From NCBI GenBank assembly GCA_029817715.1, contig JARUPY010000164.1, positions 2,484,001 to 2,548,000 on the forward strand: a stretch of 64,000 nt of DNA, given 5' to 3'. The notes beneath the pieces are model-generated. The model ran no database searches. It worked only from the letters and a program-made list of their open reading frames with translations, and was not told the DNA's origin. The stretch is from Melastoma dodecandrum. Lineage: Eukaryota > Streptophyta > Magnoliopsida > Myrtales > Melastomataceae. The position numbers and the translations under genes were made by a program. Shown one piece after another: positions 1 to 12,808 of the stretch; within the stretch, counting starts at the first letter, position 1, and each line of letters begins with the position of its first letter.

Positions 1-1817
1 TGGGAACAGGAAACTGTCCTATAGAACACAACATTACGGGAATCTAGTATTTAAAACCATATTCACAATATATCTTCTGAGAGAGACCAATGCTCGCAAA
101 TAATCAAAAACCATTGAAGATGGTCAAAATTAGGATATTTAGCACAATTAAACTTTTCGTGAATTAATACGATACCTCTTTGCTAGAGAAGCAAATATCG
201 GAGAAGCAATGAGAAGTCCAACCATAAATGCAGATGACAGAACACCATCTTCAAAGTTATTCAAGTCAAAATCCCCTCTGTGACAAAAATTACATTATAA
301 GAGTCCAGGAGATGAACAATAGGAAAAGCGATAGTAATTAGTGTGAAACAGCTAAAACGATTGAAGAAGTGAGTATATAGAGTATCTATCTGGTAAAGAG
401 GGTAGTAGAATAGAACTATGCCTCAAGATGAGGATGGTAAAACGGCACCACCTAGTATATTCAAAATATGAACTGCCATGAAGGACCAGAGTTCTTTGTT
501 AGTATACCTGTTAGTATGCTATTGTTACAAAGTTCTTTGTTTCTGAATTTATAAAAAGCATAGGTAATCAATTGTACCATTTTAAGAGACAAAGATGACC
601 AGAGGAATAAAATAACATATTAGAAAAGAAGCTCAATAACATGAGCAAAAAAGTTTCAGCAGCATACTGAATGCCCCGGCCTGAAGAGCAGACCCCAGCT
701 TCTGTGCAAGTTCTTCGACTCCCATTCACCCCATTGCTAGCGATGACACCTCGGTCCACGTAGTTTATCATGTTAATCACGCAAAACATTACAAGAAGCC
801 TGCAGCATGTGTGAAAAATTCTTAACATTGTCTAAAAAATAAACTAATATTTGTACTCGACACGAAAATATATCGACCAAACTAAAATAAGATTAGTCAA
901 GACTATTTTTTTGAAGTATGAATATAAGGGGCATAACGACCTAAAATAATACCGGTTCATTTCATTAAACATGATCCAGCTATCACAACGTGCCTATCAC
1001 AATGACAGGGTTCGAGGCATTAAAGGTTCATCAATTCAGACTGCACGGAACTGAAAACTTGAGTATCTCACAAGGCCCATCGCTCTCCTCTGTAAAGTTT
1101 ATTCATGCAAATTGTAGAAAATGACGAAGCAGTATAACAAGATGGCCAAAACAGATTTCATTTGTTCAAAGAATGTAACAGCTTCCGCATGGGGTAAAGC
1201 CACAGAGTGTTTCTAATCATAACGGGCCTAGGATTTTCCAATCAAATAACAAGGCATCCCGATCACTAAGAACCTCCTCTGCTTATACCTCGGCAGTCCC
1301 AGGTGATCTAATCACGACGAAATCATGAACCAACAAATTACACTCGTCCCCACCCTACCCTAAAAAAAAAACCACCTTTCCCCACATTAGCATCCGCGCC
1401 GCATGAGATGTGTCGCCACGCAAAGGATAAATACTCAAAAAAATAAACACCGAGATTTCGCCGAAAGAAAAACCAACTCCGGCACGCAAATCGCAAGCGA
1501 TCATCCAAAACCTGAAAAAGAAGCCAACTTCAACTAAAGATTACAACCGTCCCAAGAAAAAGGGTCCAAAAGAAAAACCTTTTAGGGGTGAACCACGAAG
1601 GGGAGACATCGGAAGAACCTCCGCCGTCGTCATCCTTGGCCATCCTCTTCCCCATTTCAGAATCCGCAGAGGGATTCGACGCAATGATGGGTTTTGGGGA
1701 GAGGGAAGAAGAGGGCAGCTGCTCTCCTCCGGATGAAGATGTCAAAGCCAACGAAGACTCTTCGGTCTTCTTCTCCAGGGCGAATGCATCCCTCAAATTT
1801 ATACCTCCCACTCCCAT
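1..1817 (-). CDS. SPINSTER-like (SPNS) major facilitator transporter, 5' exons only
   Basis: Three exons can be joined on the minus strand: 1579-1817 (ATG at 1817, ends ..SWFTPK plus AG), 668-799 and 176-277. All have GT donors and AG acceptors, and the phases agree. Exon 1 is a soluble Ser-rich N-terminus. Exon 2 opens the first membrane helix and holds the family signature NYVDRGVIASNGVNG followed by a Cys-containing loop. Exon 3 holds NNFEDGVLSSAFMVGLL and IASPIFASLAK, the start of helix 2. This is the pattern of plant SPINSTER homologues, putative sphingolipid or lysolipid transporters of the major facilitator superfamily. The remaining exons, most of the 12 helices, lie beyond position 1. 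No breaks are seen in the visible 157 codons, so the gene looks intact here. Family identification is firm; the substrate is only inferred. Confidence 0.9.
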
Positions 1818-2762
1818 GTCTTGTCAGCTGGTGAGACCAAATTGGTCTTTCCCACTCGGGGACAATCAACGACCACCCTCCCCTCCCCCCCTTGGGACTC
1901 GTAGGTTATCTAATCTTTCGCAGCTTTTTCATTAATATCTTTTGCATTATTTCGTGTTTTCTTCTTTCATTTTGTACCACTTCTTGGTGTTTATTTTGGT
2001 CGCTTTGTTCTGATACAATGTCTGGGAAAAATAATTCGGCAAAATACAGAGTTTTTTTTTTCAATTTTTTAGGTGAATTTGTCTATTTATTTGGGAGGAT
2101 GAACAATTCCAATCCGCGGAAAAAGGTTTCCATGTGGGCCTTCAAATTATATAATATTAAAGTAGACTCCTCCTTTAAATTTTAAGAGGAGATGAGAAGG
2201 ATGGTTGATTTTGAGGATAAAAGAAGATTCCCCCAAGTTGCGCCCCTTTCTGTGTATCCAATTATTATTGGTTTCTACTATTTTCTGGGTATAAAGCTGT
2301 AGTTTTGATGGATAAGAGAAATGTTAGAAAAAGGTATTTTTACCGTGTCTGCCTGGTGTTGTTATTACTGGGGTATAAAGATCTACTAATGCAATTCTTG
2401 ATCTTTATTTCTGTTGATGATTATGAGTGGGTATTTAGGTGTACCAACACAGGAAAAACAGGCAACTTATCTTTCCTTGGAAGGAATTTTGGATATGGGT
2501 CTGGTTTTTATGATTTTTACTATTTGTCAAGACAGAGGATTAAGAGGTTAATTGGGGGAGAAGAGAGCGTTGTTTTTGTTTATTGGGTAAACAAGATGAG
2601 AAGACACTATTTCCTTTCCTAAAAAGCAATGTCCCAAGTTACTTTCACTTTTCAACAAAGCAGCCCAGCCCTCCTCTTTGTGACATGCTTTTTCCCCTTC
2701 ATTACAAGGACGACACAATGACCCACCCAGAATGCATCAGTCGGATCTTTTGCTTTTCATGC
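1818..2762. other. Intergenic: 5' side of SPNS gene, 3' side of PEPCK pseudogene
   Basis: AT-rich DNA between the SPNS start codon and the PEPCK stop. It should hold the SPNS promoter and 5' leader. I see no conserved coding frame, repeat or RNA gene; short open frames here have no recognisable similarity. Confidence 0.6.
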
Positions 2763-4933
2763 TCAAAAGATAGGACCAACGGAGAGGATCTCATCGGTGA
2801 GCTTGCCATCCTTCCCGATTTTGCAGTTGGTGAACGACTCAAAAGTAGTTCTTGAACAGCCCCGCCAGCTTCAGCAGTGTCTCCTTGTATGCCTTCTTGT
2901 CCCTCCACTTCATCATCCCCCACAATGACGATAATGAAACGTTGTGCTTTTTGCGTAAGAAATATGTTGTCCTTACGGTGTTGATGGGGTCAAGAATCTC
3001 TGACGGCACATCCTCAATCTCGGGTGGGATTTCCAGCCCAAACACTTCGGTCTTCTTGTAGTTTGCATTCAGGAGGCTGCCGGAGTGGATGGCGTCAATG
3101 ATCTTCCTTGTGTAGGGCAGCTTGATGCGGCTACCTGATCCATAACTGCCTCCTGACCAGCCTGTGTTCACCAGCCAACCTGTGGCGCCGTGCTTCTGCA
3201 TCTTCTCAGCCAGCATGGCAGCATACTTGGTGGGAAGAAGCATGATAAAAGCGGGCACCAAAGCAGGCAGAGAAAGTTGCTCTTGGCTCCTTCACTCCTT
3301 CCTCCGTGCCGGTAACCTGTTATGAGCAGAAGAGACACGACCGATTCAAATGCACGGTCCTATGCCCTCTTTTCAAAGAAATATAAGACGATATACCAAG
3401 GCGGTGTAACCACTGATGAAGTGGTACATGGTCTGAGCCAGGGTCAACTTGCTGACAGGGGGGAGCACCCCAAAAGCATCACAAGCAAGAAGCATAATAT
3501 TCTTCGGGTGTGGTCCAACACATGGGATTTTTGCATTGGGAATGTACTCAATGGGATAGGCTGCACGAGTGTTCTCTGTGACAAGGCAAGAGCGCACCTC
3601 AATCTCATAATAGCTGAATTAAACATAATAGGAACCAATCCAATAAACAGGACATCTCCTTTGATGTTCATCTTAGATTAAATTCTTGCAAACTGAAGGA
3701 GTAGACTTCTTTCCCCAGGATTACATACCCGTGACAGACTTGTCTGTGTAATCGACTTCCCTTGTGTGCTCTTCAAACACAACGTTTTCCAACACTGCAG
3801 TCAAACAGATTCTAGTCAAGCTCAGGTTTACTAGTAGCATAACAGGGAAGAAAAGCATGCAATGAATGACATGGGGGAACTCACCAGTTCCGAACTTGAT
3901 GGCATTCCAGATATCTGGCTCCTTCTCCCGCGACAGATCGATGCACTTGGTGTAATCCGCCTTCAATATTGGAAACACCAGTGTCACTCCAGCAGTGCTC
4001 GTCATCGCCAATCAAGTATCTGTTATGATCAGTGGACAAGGTAGTCTTCCAAGTACCTAAATGAACAGAAAATCTTCATCACTATCACCATGCTGAAAAG
4101 GGCATCCCATCCAATCACCGATGTCAACGACGTCAACAGATCTGACAGGGCAAGAGACCGCGGAAAGGAAAGGACATATCGTTCTGGTTTACATGACAGG
4201 AGGGACAAATTTCTAGGTCTCACCACTTGAGAGACCACTATACCTGACAATCCAAAGAAGAGGGCAACATCTCCATCCTTGCCCATATTGCATCCTGAGT
4301 GCAAGGAGAGGATTCCGCGCTTAGGCATGAGATAGTGCATGACACCGAAGAGACCCTTCTTCTTCTCTCCGGCATACTGGGTCCCAAGAATTACCATCTC
4401 CCTCCTTGCAAGGTTAATGTCTATGCTAGTAGAGGAGGTCATGTAGTGGGTGTAGCGGTTGCACGGTAACTGGCCCGCGTTGTATATAGTGAAGTCCAGG
4501 GTCCAAAAGACCTCCAGCTCCTCAGGAGTGGGCCGAAGGCACCTGCCACCCCCCGGGAACCCCGTCATCCACTAACATCGACACACTCCCATGCTATCCT
4601 ATCCCGACCCTTATCACTTTTGGGCATCATACGAAAATTTGCATAGAGCAGTATGATGTCACTTTTAGGATAATTACGTTAGGGAGACTTATCTGGTCTG
4701 ACCAGATGGACACACAAACCAAATCACTGCTCAAAGAAGGAATGAGATTATTTTTGATGTAGTGTTTGTTTGTGCTTACATGTTGTGCAGACACAATCCT
4801 GACTTTGATCCTGTTCCGGGAATCCCAATTCAAGAACTGATCATTCACAAACACCTGAAAAAAACACGTTAAGAGGGCTTAGGCTTCTATTATCTAATCG
4901 TCTGATCAAACAGAGGACACACCGGAAAAATAA

Positions 4934-5004
4934 GTCCCATGTAATTCTGACATAACAACGAGGTAAATTTATGTCCCATGTAATTCTGACATAACAACGA
5001 GGTA
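4934..5004. repeat. Tandem duplication, 39-bp period
   Basis: A 32-bp block beginning gtcccatgtaattctgacat occurs at 4934-4965 and again at 4973-5004, separated by 7 bp. It lies in the intron between PEPCK exons 4 and 5. The copies are identical over the block, so the duplication is recent. Confidence 0.85.
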
Positions 5005-5835
5005 CATTAAACTTTGATGGGTGCTATTACAGTTGTAGTAATTATGAGCATTTCAATAACTTATGCATCGACTAAACTATGATCTGCGAAAATGACAAGA
5101 TTGATTCTCCCAAGGACAGGGATGGCTCCAAAGGGCGGATGGGATGAATAATTGCAACCCACACTCACATTTCATTGTCATCCAATAATAAAGGATAAAA
5201 ATAATTAAATATTTAATGTCCCATCAGATTTTTTATATTTTTAAATGGAGCATAACTCAAGAACATGAATGGGGAATGCACCAAATCTTCGCCAAAGAGT
5301 TCAAGTAATCAACAGCCCTTTCTCTGTTCACCATAAAGGTATGCTCGTCCATCTCAATGTTCGGTGAGCCCCTTCAAAAGTACAGTCCGTGGTAAACAAT
5401 CGGACACGGGATTATAGAGGAATCAAACATTTTTCCAAGATGAGATGATACTTACTTCCCCCACCAGAGCTCATCCTCGGTGGTTTCATCCTTGACAATG
5501 CGTTTGTCTCGGGAGACCGTCCCGTCTTGGCTCCGGACAGGGTTGCAAGGGCTCCGCTTGACGTGATAAATGACCCCTTCTCATACTTAATGGCCTGCTC
5601 ATACAACTCTGTGATCGCCAAAATACGACCACACATTAGATATTCCATGGTAACACGATTTCGACGACCATTGGGTCATGCATCGTGTTACCAGCCGGGG
5701 AGAGGTTGTACAAGACGTGGGTGAACTTGAGGGAGCTGTCGTTGACGCTGATGGTAGGGGCGAAGTGGTTGTCCAAACCATGGGCCACCTTGGGGGTCTC
5801 GGCCATCCTGGCGGGGTCACCCTTCACCACCTTAG

Positions 5836-7538
5836 TGTTGGTTTTAGGGCGCAGCGGAAATAAAATAAATATAAAAATTGATAAGATCTTTTATGGTATG
5901 TAAAAATAATTTCGGATAAACAATAAAATAACTTTACCCGAAAATCGTACCTTGACTTTTCGGGCAAAATAAGAATTGTAGCGAACAATCAAGAGCCCCA
6001 TGTGTGACTCCTCTAGCGGTATCCACGCACACACGATTATGAACCCTCGAAGATTCTGTAGGTGCTAGCCTCTTGGATCAATGAACAACTTTTGGAAGCA
6101 AAAACTCATACTCCTATTCTTTTGGGGTTAATTTTTCTTTTTGGATTCTGTCCTCCTCTTACCCTAAGCTTTGTCTCAATCTCTAAATTATCTGACCATC
6201 TCTTATCAATCCCACTAAATTTCTTTCCTTAAAAAAATCTTTCTGTTTCATATTCCAAATGATAGTAACGGCAACGGGCAATAATAAATTAAATTTGATT
6301 TATTCTCATTAACATAACAATTAAATTATTTTTTAAATTTAACCGATAATCCACATAGATTAAAATATTAAATTATTTTAATGCAAAATATTCTTCTAAC
6401 CGTTAAAACAAAAACGACATATATGCATTAAAATAATTTAATCAATATTACTTTCTCAAATAAAATATCTAGGATATAAAGTTTAAACAATTATTAAATG
6501 TTTATTCCATATCCTTGATTTAATATAATACGACTCGAATAAATCAATATTCGATCTTGGTCTATTTATTTGTTTCTGATATTTCAGAATAAATTAATAA
6601 TCCAATTAATTCTAATTCTGAAATAAAAATGATTAATTTTAGTATCCACTAAATAATCAATAATACAATGTTCTTGTCGACGTGCTAAGCGTGCGACCTT
6701 CTAGGTCCTATACACAAAGGCAGTGTATATCCATACACAAACTAAGGTAACCGTCAACAGTTTTTAAGTCACCCAACGTGTTAGGATAGTGATAATAAAT
6801 CATAAACCACTATGAACCGATTACTATGTAAATCAATCTCTTCATCTGACCGACATTCCAATTAGTTCGGCGTAAAATACATCATCACCAAATTAATTGT
6901 TTTACTTGATTACCAAGATATAATAGACTCACTTGAATGTGAAACATTCCTCCCATGGCAATGGATTTTAGAGTCACTAACATCTCTATGGCGCTGCCTA
7001 GATGTCAACTCTCTAATCCAAAAGAGCGATGAATCATATATTAACTCAACATCTCTCAACGCTTTGTCACACACTCAACAATCGTATTACTCACAATCCG
7101 GTTAAAGACCGCTTTTAACGATGTCAAAGTGCGCAAACTCCACGCATAGAATAAATGAAGGTCTCAAGTCAAAAGATCAGTTATAATCGTCCATAAAGAA
7201 GATAGACCAATGATGTTCAAAATGTGGTATCCTCTTAAACGAGTCGTGTCCAGTATCCCTAATCTCAGGGTACCCCTAAGTATAACTTGGATACACTATT
7301 CCTTAGTCTATCTTAACCTCAGCTATACTTAGTGATTATCTAGATGTACATCTCCCTTCTAAACATATATCCGATCACGAACTATTTCTGATTAATATAC
7401 TCATTAATATGTGAGACTTTATCAGTAATAATTTTACGTACAGAAAAGTAAAATAATCAATGACAAATATTCGCCTTTATTAATCATTTATCCACATATA
7501 TAATAAAGTGTCTTAGCACATAAGCACACACGCTAACA
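5836..7538 (-). mobile_element. Solo LTR (1703 bp) inserted in PEPCK exon 2
   Basis: On the + strand the element starts TGTTGG and ends CTAACA, flanked by the perfect 5-bp duplication cttag at 5831-5835 and 7539-7543. It contains no gag or pol frame. Removing it and one duplication restores a continuous PEPCK exon across a Pro-Lys-Val-Val junction, which proves the insertion point. Reading on the minus strand gives TGTTAG...CCAACA, ending in a CGCTGCGCCCTAAAACCAACA-like terminus of the kind found in Copia LTRs. A diverged truncated copy of the same family lies at 53888-54741. Orientation is assigned from these termini and from that copy. It could also be a small non-autonomous element, but no internal domain or second LTR is visible. 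Confidence 0.85.
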
Positions 7539-8408
7539 CTTAGGTACAGTCTCCCGAGTAAGGGAAGCTAAGGACGCACTGTTCCATCCAACCATTCCAA
7601 ATTAAAGGATAATCATAGTAAAAATAACCACGCATATTAAAGCAGAGAGATTATTTTTTACTTGCAAACATTTTGTATAGTGTTTTTTTTTATAAAGAAG
7701 TCAATGTTAGCAGTAGGCAGGCCCGTGATGGGTTGAGGGTAGGTGAAAGGGCCCCTTCCTCCCCACTTAATTAAGGGCGACACCCCATGTTGTGTGTAAC
7801 ACACACGCATCGAAGAAGCTTCTATATTTAAGACAGGAAAAGAAAAGCCTCAGGCAGGACAAATTAAAAAGAGAAACTGAACCCCCCCAAATAAAATCAG
7901 AATCGACCCCCCTTAAGCTAATTTAAAATAATTAATATTTATATCCCAAAAAATACAACTAAATTAATTATAAATTTTGTTTTTTACTAATATTATTCTC
8001 ACCGCTCTCTCCACCCCCCAAAAGGCATTAAATACTTTAACCTGCATGAAGTTAAATAACATAAAATATAATTAAGAAAATGGGATAGGGGGAACAAGGA
8101 TTAAAAAGAATAACCTGATGGACTGGAGCTGCTGCTTCTGGCGCTGCTCCTCGGAGAGAGAAGGTTCCGCCGCTCCCCTGGGCAGTCAGCGGGGTGTTGG
8201 GCGCCGACCGTTTCTTCTGCTGCGGCGAGTGGAGCTGATCGATCGTCTGCGCCTTCCCCGGCGTGGCGCTGTCGTCGTGGCAGACGGTGGACACCTTCTT
8301 CCCATGGGCAGTCTGGATCTTCGTTAGCCCGTTCCTTGCCGTCCCCTTGGGCTTCTCCTCCGCCGTCGTCGTGCCGAAGCTGAATTGCCCGTTCCCTGTC
8401 TCCGCCAT

Positions 8409-9512
8409 TTTCTCTCTCTCCCTCTCTGTTTTCTTTTCAATCTCCCCTGCAATCCCTAAATCAAATAAATCATATCCTTAGACAAAGCATTTTCAATACA
8501 CAGCGTCATCGTCTCGGCAATGACGGCACGCAACCGACAGATTGAGGACCCAATATCCGGACATGCCGGTGGGGCTGTTTGGGGTTAACGGACAGTGTTA
8601 AGGTCGTGGGCAGAGAGGGGAGTCGTACCGAAGGTGGCGACCAAGTGGAAGAGACGAGATCGGAACCAATGGCGGTGGGGATGTTTAAGTGTCCTGAGTG
8701 AAGTCGTCGAGATCGGACGATGTTGTAACTGGAAACGAGCTATCTATCGACGGAAGTGCGAAATGGGAGGTCATTCGGACAGCCCTTTTTAAAGGGTTTC
8801 GTGAGGCTGCTTAACCTTAAATCTTAACCGTGGTTAACTCACTCTCGTCCCTTTCACTTCTAACTCACTCTCATCCTTTTCACTTCTCTACCGTCCCCGC
8901 TGGGTCAATAGATCCAAAATAACAAATAATATAAATACATATAATGGATTGCATTAATTATAAATCAATTCTAATAAATTAAACACAATTAGTTGCAATA
9001 ATCTCACGTAATTATTTATGGTTTATGATTTTTTTTAATAACAAATACCATTACTGTTATCACCCCAACCCCAACTAAGACCAAGGAACACTCCAAAATA
9101 TTTTGGGAATGGGGCCCCCATTCAAAATTTCAACTCGGTATATAATTGTTTTCTTTAAGGGTCGGCCAAAGTTGGATTCTCACGGCCTCTTTTAAAATAA
9201 ATAAATAAAATTTAATTTTTTTTAAAGCTGGATCGCTAAATACGCGTAAAAATAACAAGGGGAAATATATTTTCGTAGATGGTAGATTTTTTTAGGATAG
9301 GAATTGGCCGGGCTGAAAAACTTGAGCAGAAAAATCTTTACTAATTTTACTCTTTTTGCTCGTAATTGTTTTGGCTTTTTTAAAAGAAAATTGGAAGAAA
9401 TCCACTCCTCTCTTTACGTGTATTTACTAAAATTTTGTAACCTTATTGTGAAAATATTTCGTATAAATTTTTACGTTTTTTTTTTAATATATTGATTACT
9501 TTTGAAGCAACA
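8409..9512. other. Upstream region of the PEPCK pseudogene
   Basis: CT-rich leader just above the PEPCK start codon (8409-8440), then AT-rich DNA. No coding region, repeat or RNA gene is recognisable. Confidence 0.5.
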
Positions 9513-9517
9513 AAAGC

Positions 9518-11494
9518 TGTTAACCTGATTTTGATGATGAACTTAAGCAATACGTTATTCATAGTCAGCAGTAATGTTTCATGAGTTACGTGCTTGTCTC
9601 TAGTGAAGAGCTTGAGCAATGTGTTGCTGAATCACAGCTGGTAACTGTTATATGTTACAGTGAGTTGTTGCTGTGATATTACGAATATATATTGAAAATA
9701 TGGAAACAAATTTTCAATATCCACGTTTTTATTTTGGGTTATCTCAGATCATTCGTCTAAGTGTCCAAATTCATTTAAATGTGGTTTAATGATCTCAATA
9801 TAAAGATTTAGGCAACTAAATATTATGAGATTATCTTTCTAAGTTTATTTTTAGAAACAAAATATGTTTCTAATATCCTGCAGCAATGTCCAGGATGAAA
9901 TTTCTAATCAAATATTGTTGATTGCCCCTAATCAACCAGATAAGATTATGATCAGATTATAAAGATTAGAAATAATTTATTTGATTAAGATAAGTGAGGA
10001 AAGTTACTGTTGATACTTACTCTCCATAGCACAATGATCGGTCCAGCAGACCGTTGCTGAGTTCTGGCTGCCAATTTTGGCAACAAATTTCGAAGATTGC
10101 CTGGACGTCTTCTGTGCTTCCTTCTCCATTATAATCAGATCAAAGATGACAGATCCAAAGGCCTTTTTGCGTCTGAGTGGTCTGAGTGGTCTAAGTGGTC
10201 TAAGTGAGCTTTGTGCATCGACGGAGAGCGGAAGGTGCTAAGTGTCTCCTGGTTCTTTCACTTGCAAGCTGCGTGTGAGAGTGTCAAGGGGCTGAGATCC
10301 TTTGATCGTCGTGAGAGGGAGTAGGTGTCCTCGGTGTGTTTAACGAGCGGCTGGCGAATCGTCTGAGGGAAGCTAAGTGAATACCTGTGCTGAATTCAGT
10401 AACCAGTTGCTAACCCATCGGCAAGAAGCCGTTCTTGTCGTGTCTCTTCACAGGGAAGTCTCGAACCTACGGAGTTTGAGCAGTTAGACACGCACTTGCG
10501 GGTGCGCGCCAGAAGTCTCGTGCCTGCAGGGTAGAGCAGGAGATGGGAACGCCGCCGGTGTGGAAAGAGGTCCTCCCGAGCACAGGGGTGCTGTGCAGAA
10601 GTCTCGAACTCCTGGGGACGGATAGTAGAGCAGGTTGCGTGGAAGCCGCCGAAGTAGAAAATTCCACCCTAGGCACTGGGTGTGCAGTGCAGTGATCACG
10701 GCTGTGGTAACCGTGCACGTCCGAACTGAGTGTCGGACATATACCCTTTCTTAGTGGTCTTTGTGGTTATCTTTGTGGTTCTTTTCTTTGTGATCTTTGT
10801 GGTAAACTGTGTGATCAACTTCATGGTTGTCTCTTAAGCAAGTACAGGCTCATCTCCCGGAGAGACAAGATCTGTGTGAAAATCCTCTGCTGAACGACAA
10901 AAGTGCTGAAGCAATCCTCTAATGTGAATCAGAAACGAGCTGCTCTCTGAGAAGTCTTTCTGTCACTGTAAGGATTATTATCTGAGGGTTTAAAATTTGA
11001 CATACCGTTGTTTGTGTACTTTGATAGACAGGTATACATCTGAGCGACAACGTTCTGTGTGGAATCCATTGAGCTACCAACTGCTGAGGAAAAGTATCAT
11101 TCTGCTGAAAACGAGAAGACATCCACTGAGTGAGGAGCTGACCGTTGCCAGGAGTGATCATCAATTGTACAGGATTCTAAATCTCACTTTGTGAGAACCA
11201 AACGCCTAGTGCAAAGGCTCTTTGCACCCAATATTATATAGTGGAATCACCTTGTTGGTGGAAAGTGGACGTAGGTCGATTAAGACCGAACCACTATAAA
11301 CTACTGTGTCCATTACGATCGCGCAACACTCGTACGAAAACCTACTCGACAAAATCGTAACGGTGTCAAGAAGCAGTTCTCATTCTGAGAAACGCTCTGC
11401 TGAGTTACAGTACACTTCCGCTTACACTGAGAAAAGGGCGAAAAAGTTATAAACACTAATTCACCCCCTCTTAGTGTTCCTGAACGATCCAACA
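9518..11494 (+). mobile_element. Solo LTR (1977 bp) with 5-bp target duplication
   Basis: Starts TGTTAACC at 9518 and ends GATCCAACA at 11494. It is flanked by the perfect duplication aaagc at 9513-9517 and 11495-11499. The 5' end reads ..TTTTGATGATGAAC and the 3' end carries TTCACCCCCTCTTAGTG, both typical of SIRE-like Copia LTRs. Internally there are short tandem blocks: a ggtctgagt/ggtctaagt decamer at about 10173-10210, and three diverged units each beginning gaagtctcg at 10455, 10512 and 10598. No gag or pol frame is present, so unequal recombination between two LTRs of a full element is the simplest origin. Confidence 0.82.
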
Positions 11495-11499
11495 AAAGC

Positions 11500-12410
11500 A
11501 AATACAATAAATAATGGATAACGACACACCTCATCACAAATAATCGGTCGTGAGGGAGGTTACCCTTGAAATTGGGAACGCTTCCCGTTGAATAAGAAAC
11601 ATTCACGGGTGCAATTAGTCAAGTCTGACCGACAAATGATATTATGCCAAACGGGGATTGCATAAAAAACATCATAATTCTTTAACTCCGGTCCTTTTTC
11701 CCATTGGGTGGTCTGGAGGAGTAATGAAACTGGAGGCGAGTGAGGTCGTAATAAAAATGTCACCCGTAGAACTTCTTCATGGGACTCGATTCCTTGTCAA
11801 GACGGTCCACCGACAAACATTGACTCCCCGTCCTCTCCCTTCTTTTCAAAGAAGGGCAACATCATCTCTCTTAAGTTCTCACCTCAAGTTCAAGTTTAGT
11901 GGATATTTTATTCAGAAATGTAGGCTGAAACTAATTACAAATATCTAAAATGGGTCTAAGCTACGGTTTTGAGCGTTAGAAGTCACGCCTTTGGACAGTC
12001 GAGGTCTCTTAACGTAGTTTAGAGAGTCCCCATCCTAAATTCTTGACTTTCCAATATGCAGGAAATCCGTCATTTTTTTTCTAATCGTGGGCTTTCGTCC
12101 ATCACTCGTAGAAGACAATGACTAAGATTATTAATTCCTTTCTTTTTTCCATTTTAGTTTTATTTACCTTATTCATATGACATTTTTTATGAACCTTCAT
12201 CCCCTCTTGCCCCCACTCCCAAAATTTCTTGGGTCCAAAATTCATGCATTTTGAGATTCCTTTTCTAATGTCAGTAGACAATCTCAAGACCACGTGCAAT
12301 CGTGTTTCTCTTTCCCCCCACAATAATTGAGAGTTTTGTTCCTTAATGACGTCATTTGGCAAATTATTTCGTCAAATAACTCCGTAACTTTCAAAATTCG
12401 TCGACTAACC
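11500..12410. other. Unassigned intergenic DNA between solo LTR and pararetrovirus
   Basis: No gene, terminal repeat or recognisable element. Short open frames on both strands show no known motif. Confidence 0.4.
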
Positions 12411-12415
12411 CAGTG

Positions 12416-12690
12416 AAATCGGCCTTACAAAGACCGACTGACTGAAGTCGGCTCCTCAGGTGGGAAATAATTTCCCAACTCTTTCTTTACTCGGGGGGGG
12501 GGGGGACCACGACTCTTTTCTGCTCAGGAGGAGACCACCTATTTTTTGCTCAAGGGAACCACCATTCATTAATTAAACTCAAGACAAACAAGAAAGGGGG
12601 ACCACCTTTCCCAGCAACACCGCTACCTCAGCCCCCCTTCCTCTTGCTATATTGTTCAGAGGGAAGTCGGCCTTACAAAGGCCGACTTCC
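12416..12690. repeat. Pair of hairpin-forming cggccttacaaa repeats
   Basis: A motif reading cggccttacaaa followed by g-[ag]-ccgac occurs at about 12419-12439 and at 12666-12686. The second copy forms a perfect hairpin at 12662-12690, with 13-bp arms ggaagtcggcctt / aaggccgacttcc and a 3-nt loop. The first is imperfect but is followed by a further agtcgg. The interval holds a run of 13 G (12493-12505). It may be viral leader, or a small unrelated foldback element at the edge of the pararetrovirus. Confidence 0.5.
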
Positions 12691-12808
12691 TACTTAACGG
12701 CAGTTTCTTTTCTAACACTTTTCTTACCTTAAAATTCTTCCAAAAATTCTCCAAAAACCTTCTAACACTTTAGTCCTTCAAGACAAAATTAGCAAATTTT
12801 TCTTAAGC

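Larger units (their letters stand above)
2763..8408 (-). pseudogene. ATP-dependent phosphoenolpyruvate carboxykinase (PCK1-like) pseudogene, 11 exons
   Basis: Exons on the minus strand: 8115-8408, 7539-7578 plus 5692-5835 (one exon split by an LTR), 5456-5608, about 5287-5371, 4780-4854, 4244-4542, 3885-4056, 3729-3794, 3397-3575, 2977-3316 and 2763-2907. Together they cover the whole plant PEPCK (oxaloacetate + ATP to PEP, cytosolic gluconeogenesis), from an N-terminus with VCHDDSATPGKAQTIDQLHS to a C-terminus ending VGPIF in a shifted frame. Damage: 1-nt shifts near 8162 (exon 1), 5512 (exon 3), 3253 (exon 10) and 2842 (exon 11); a 2-nt loss near 3954 (exon 7); loss of about eight codons at the end of exon 5 (4784-4788), between repeated gcac; no GT at the expected donor of exon 4; kinase loop GLSGTGKTT changed to GTWKTT at the exon 6/7 junction; and a 1703-bp solo LTR inside exon 2. 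Most introns keep GT-AG. This is a full-length, intron-containing dead copy, not a retrocopy. Confidence 0.93.

Noticed and set aside
2763..8408. PEPCK called as a working gene with assembly errors
   Set aside because: Besides indels there is a block deletion, a substituted ATP-loop residue, a lost donor and an LTR in an exon; errors alone cannot give all of these.
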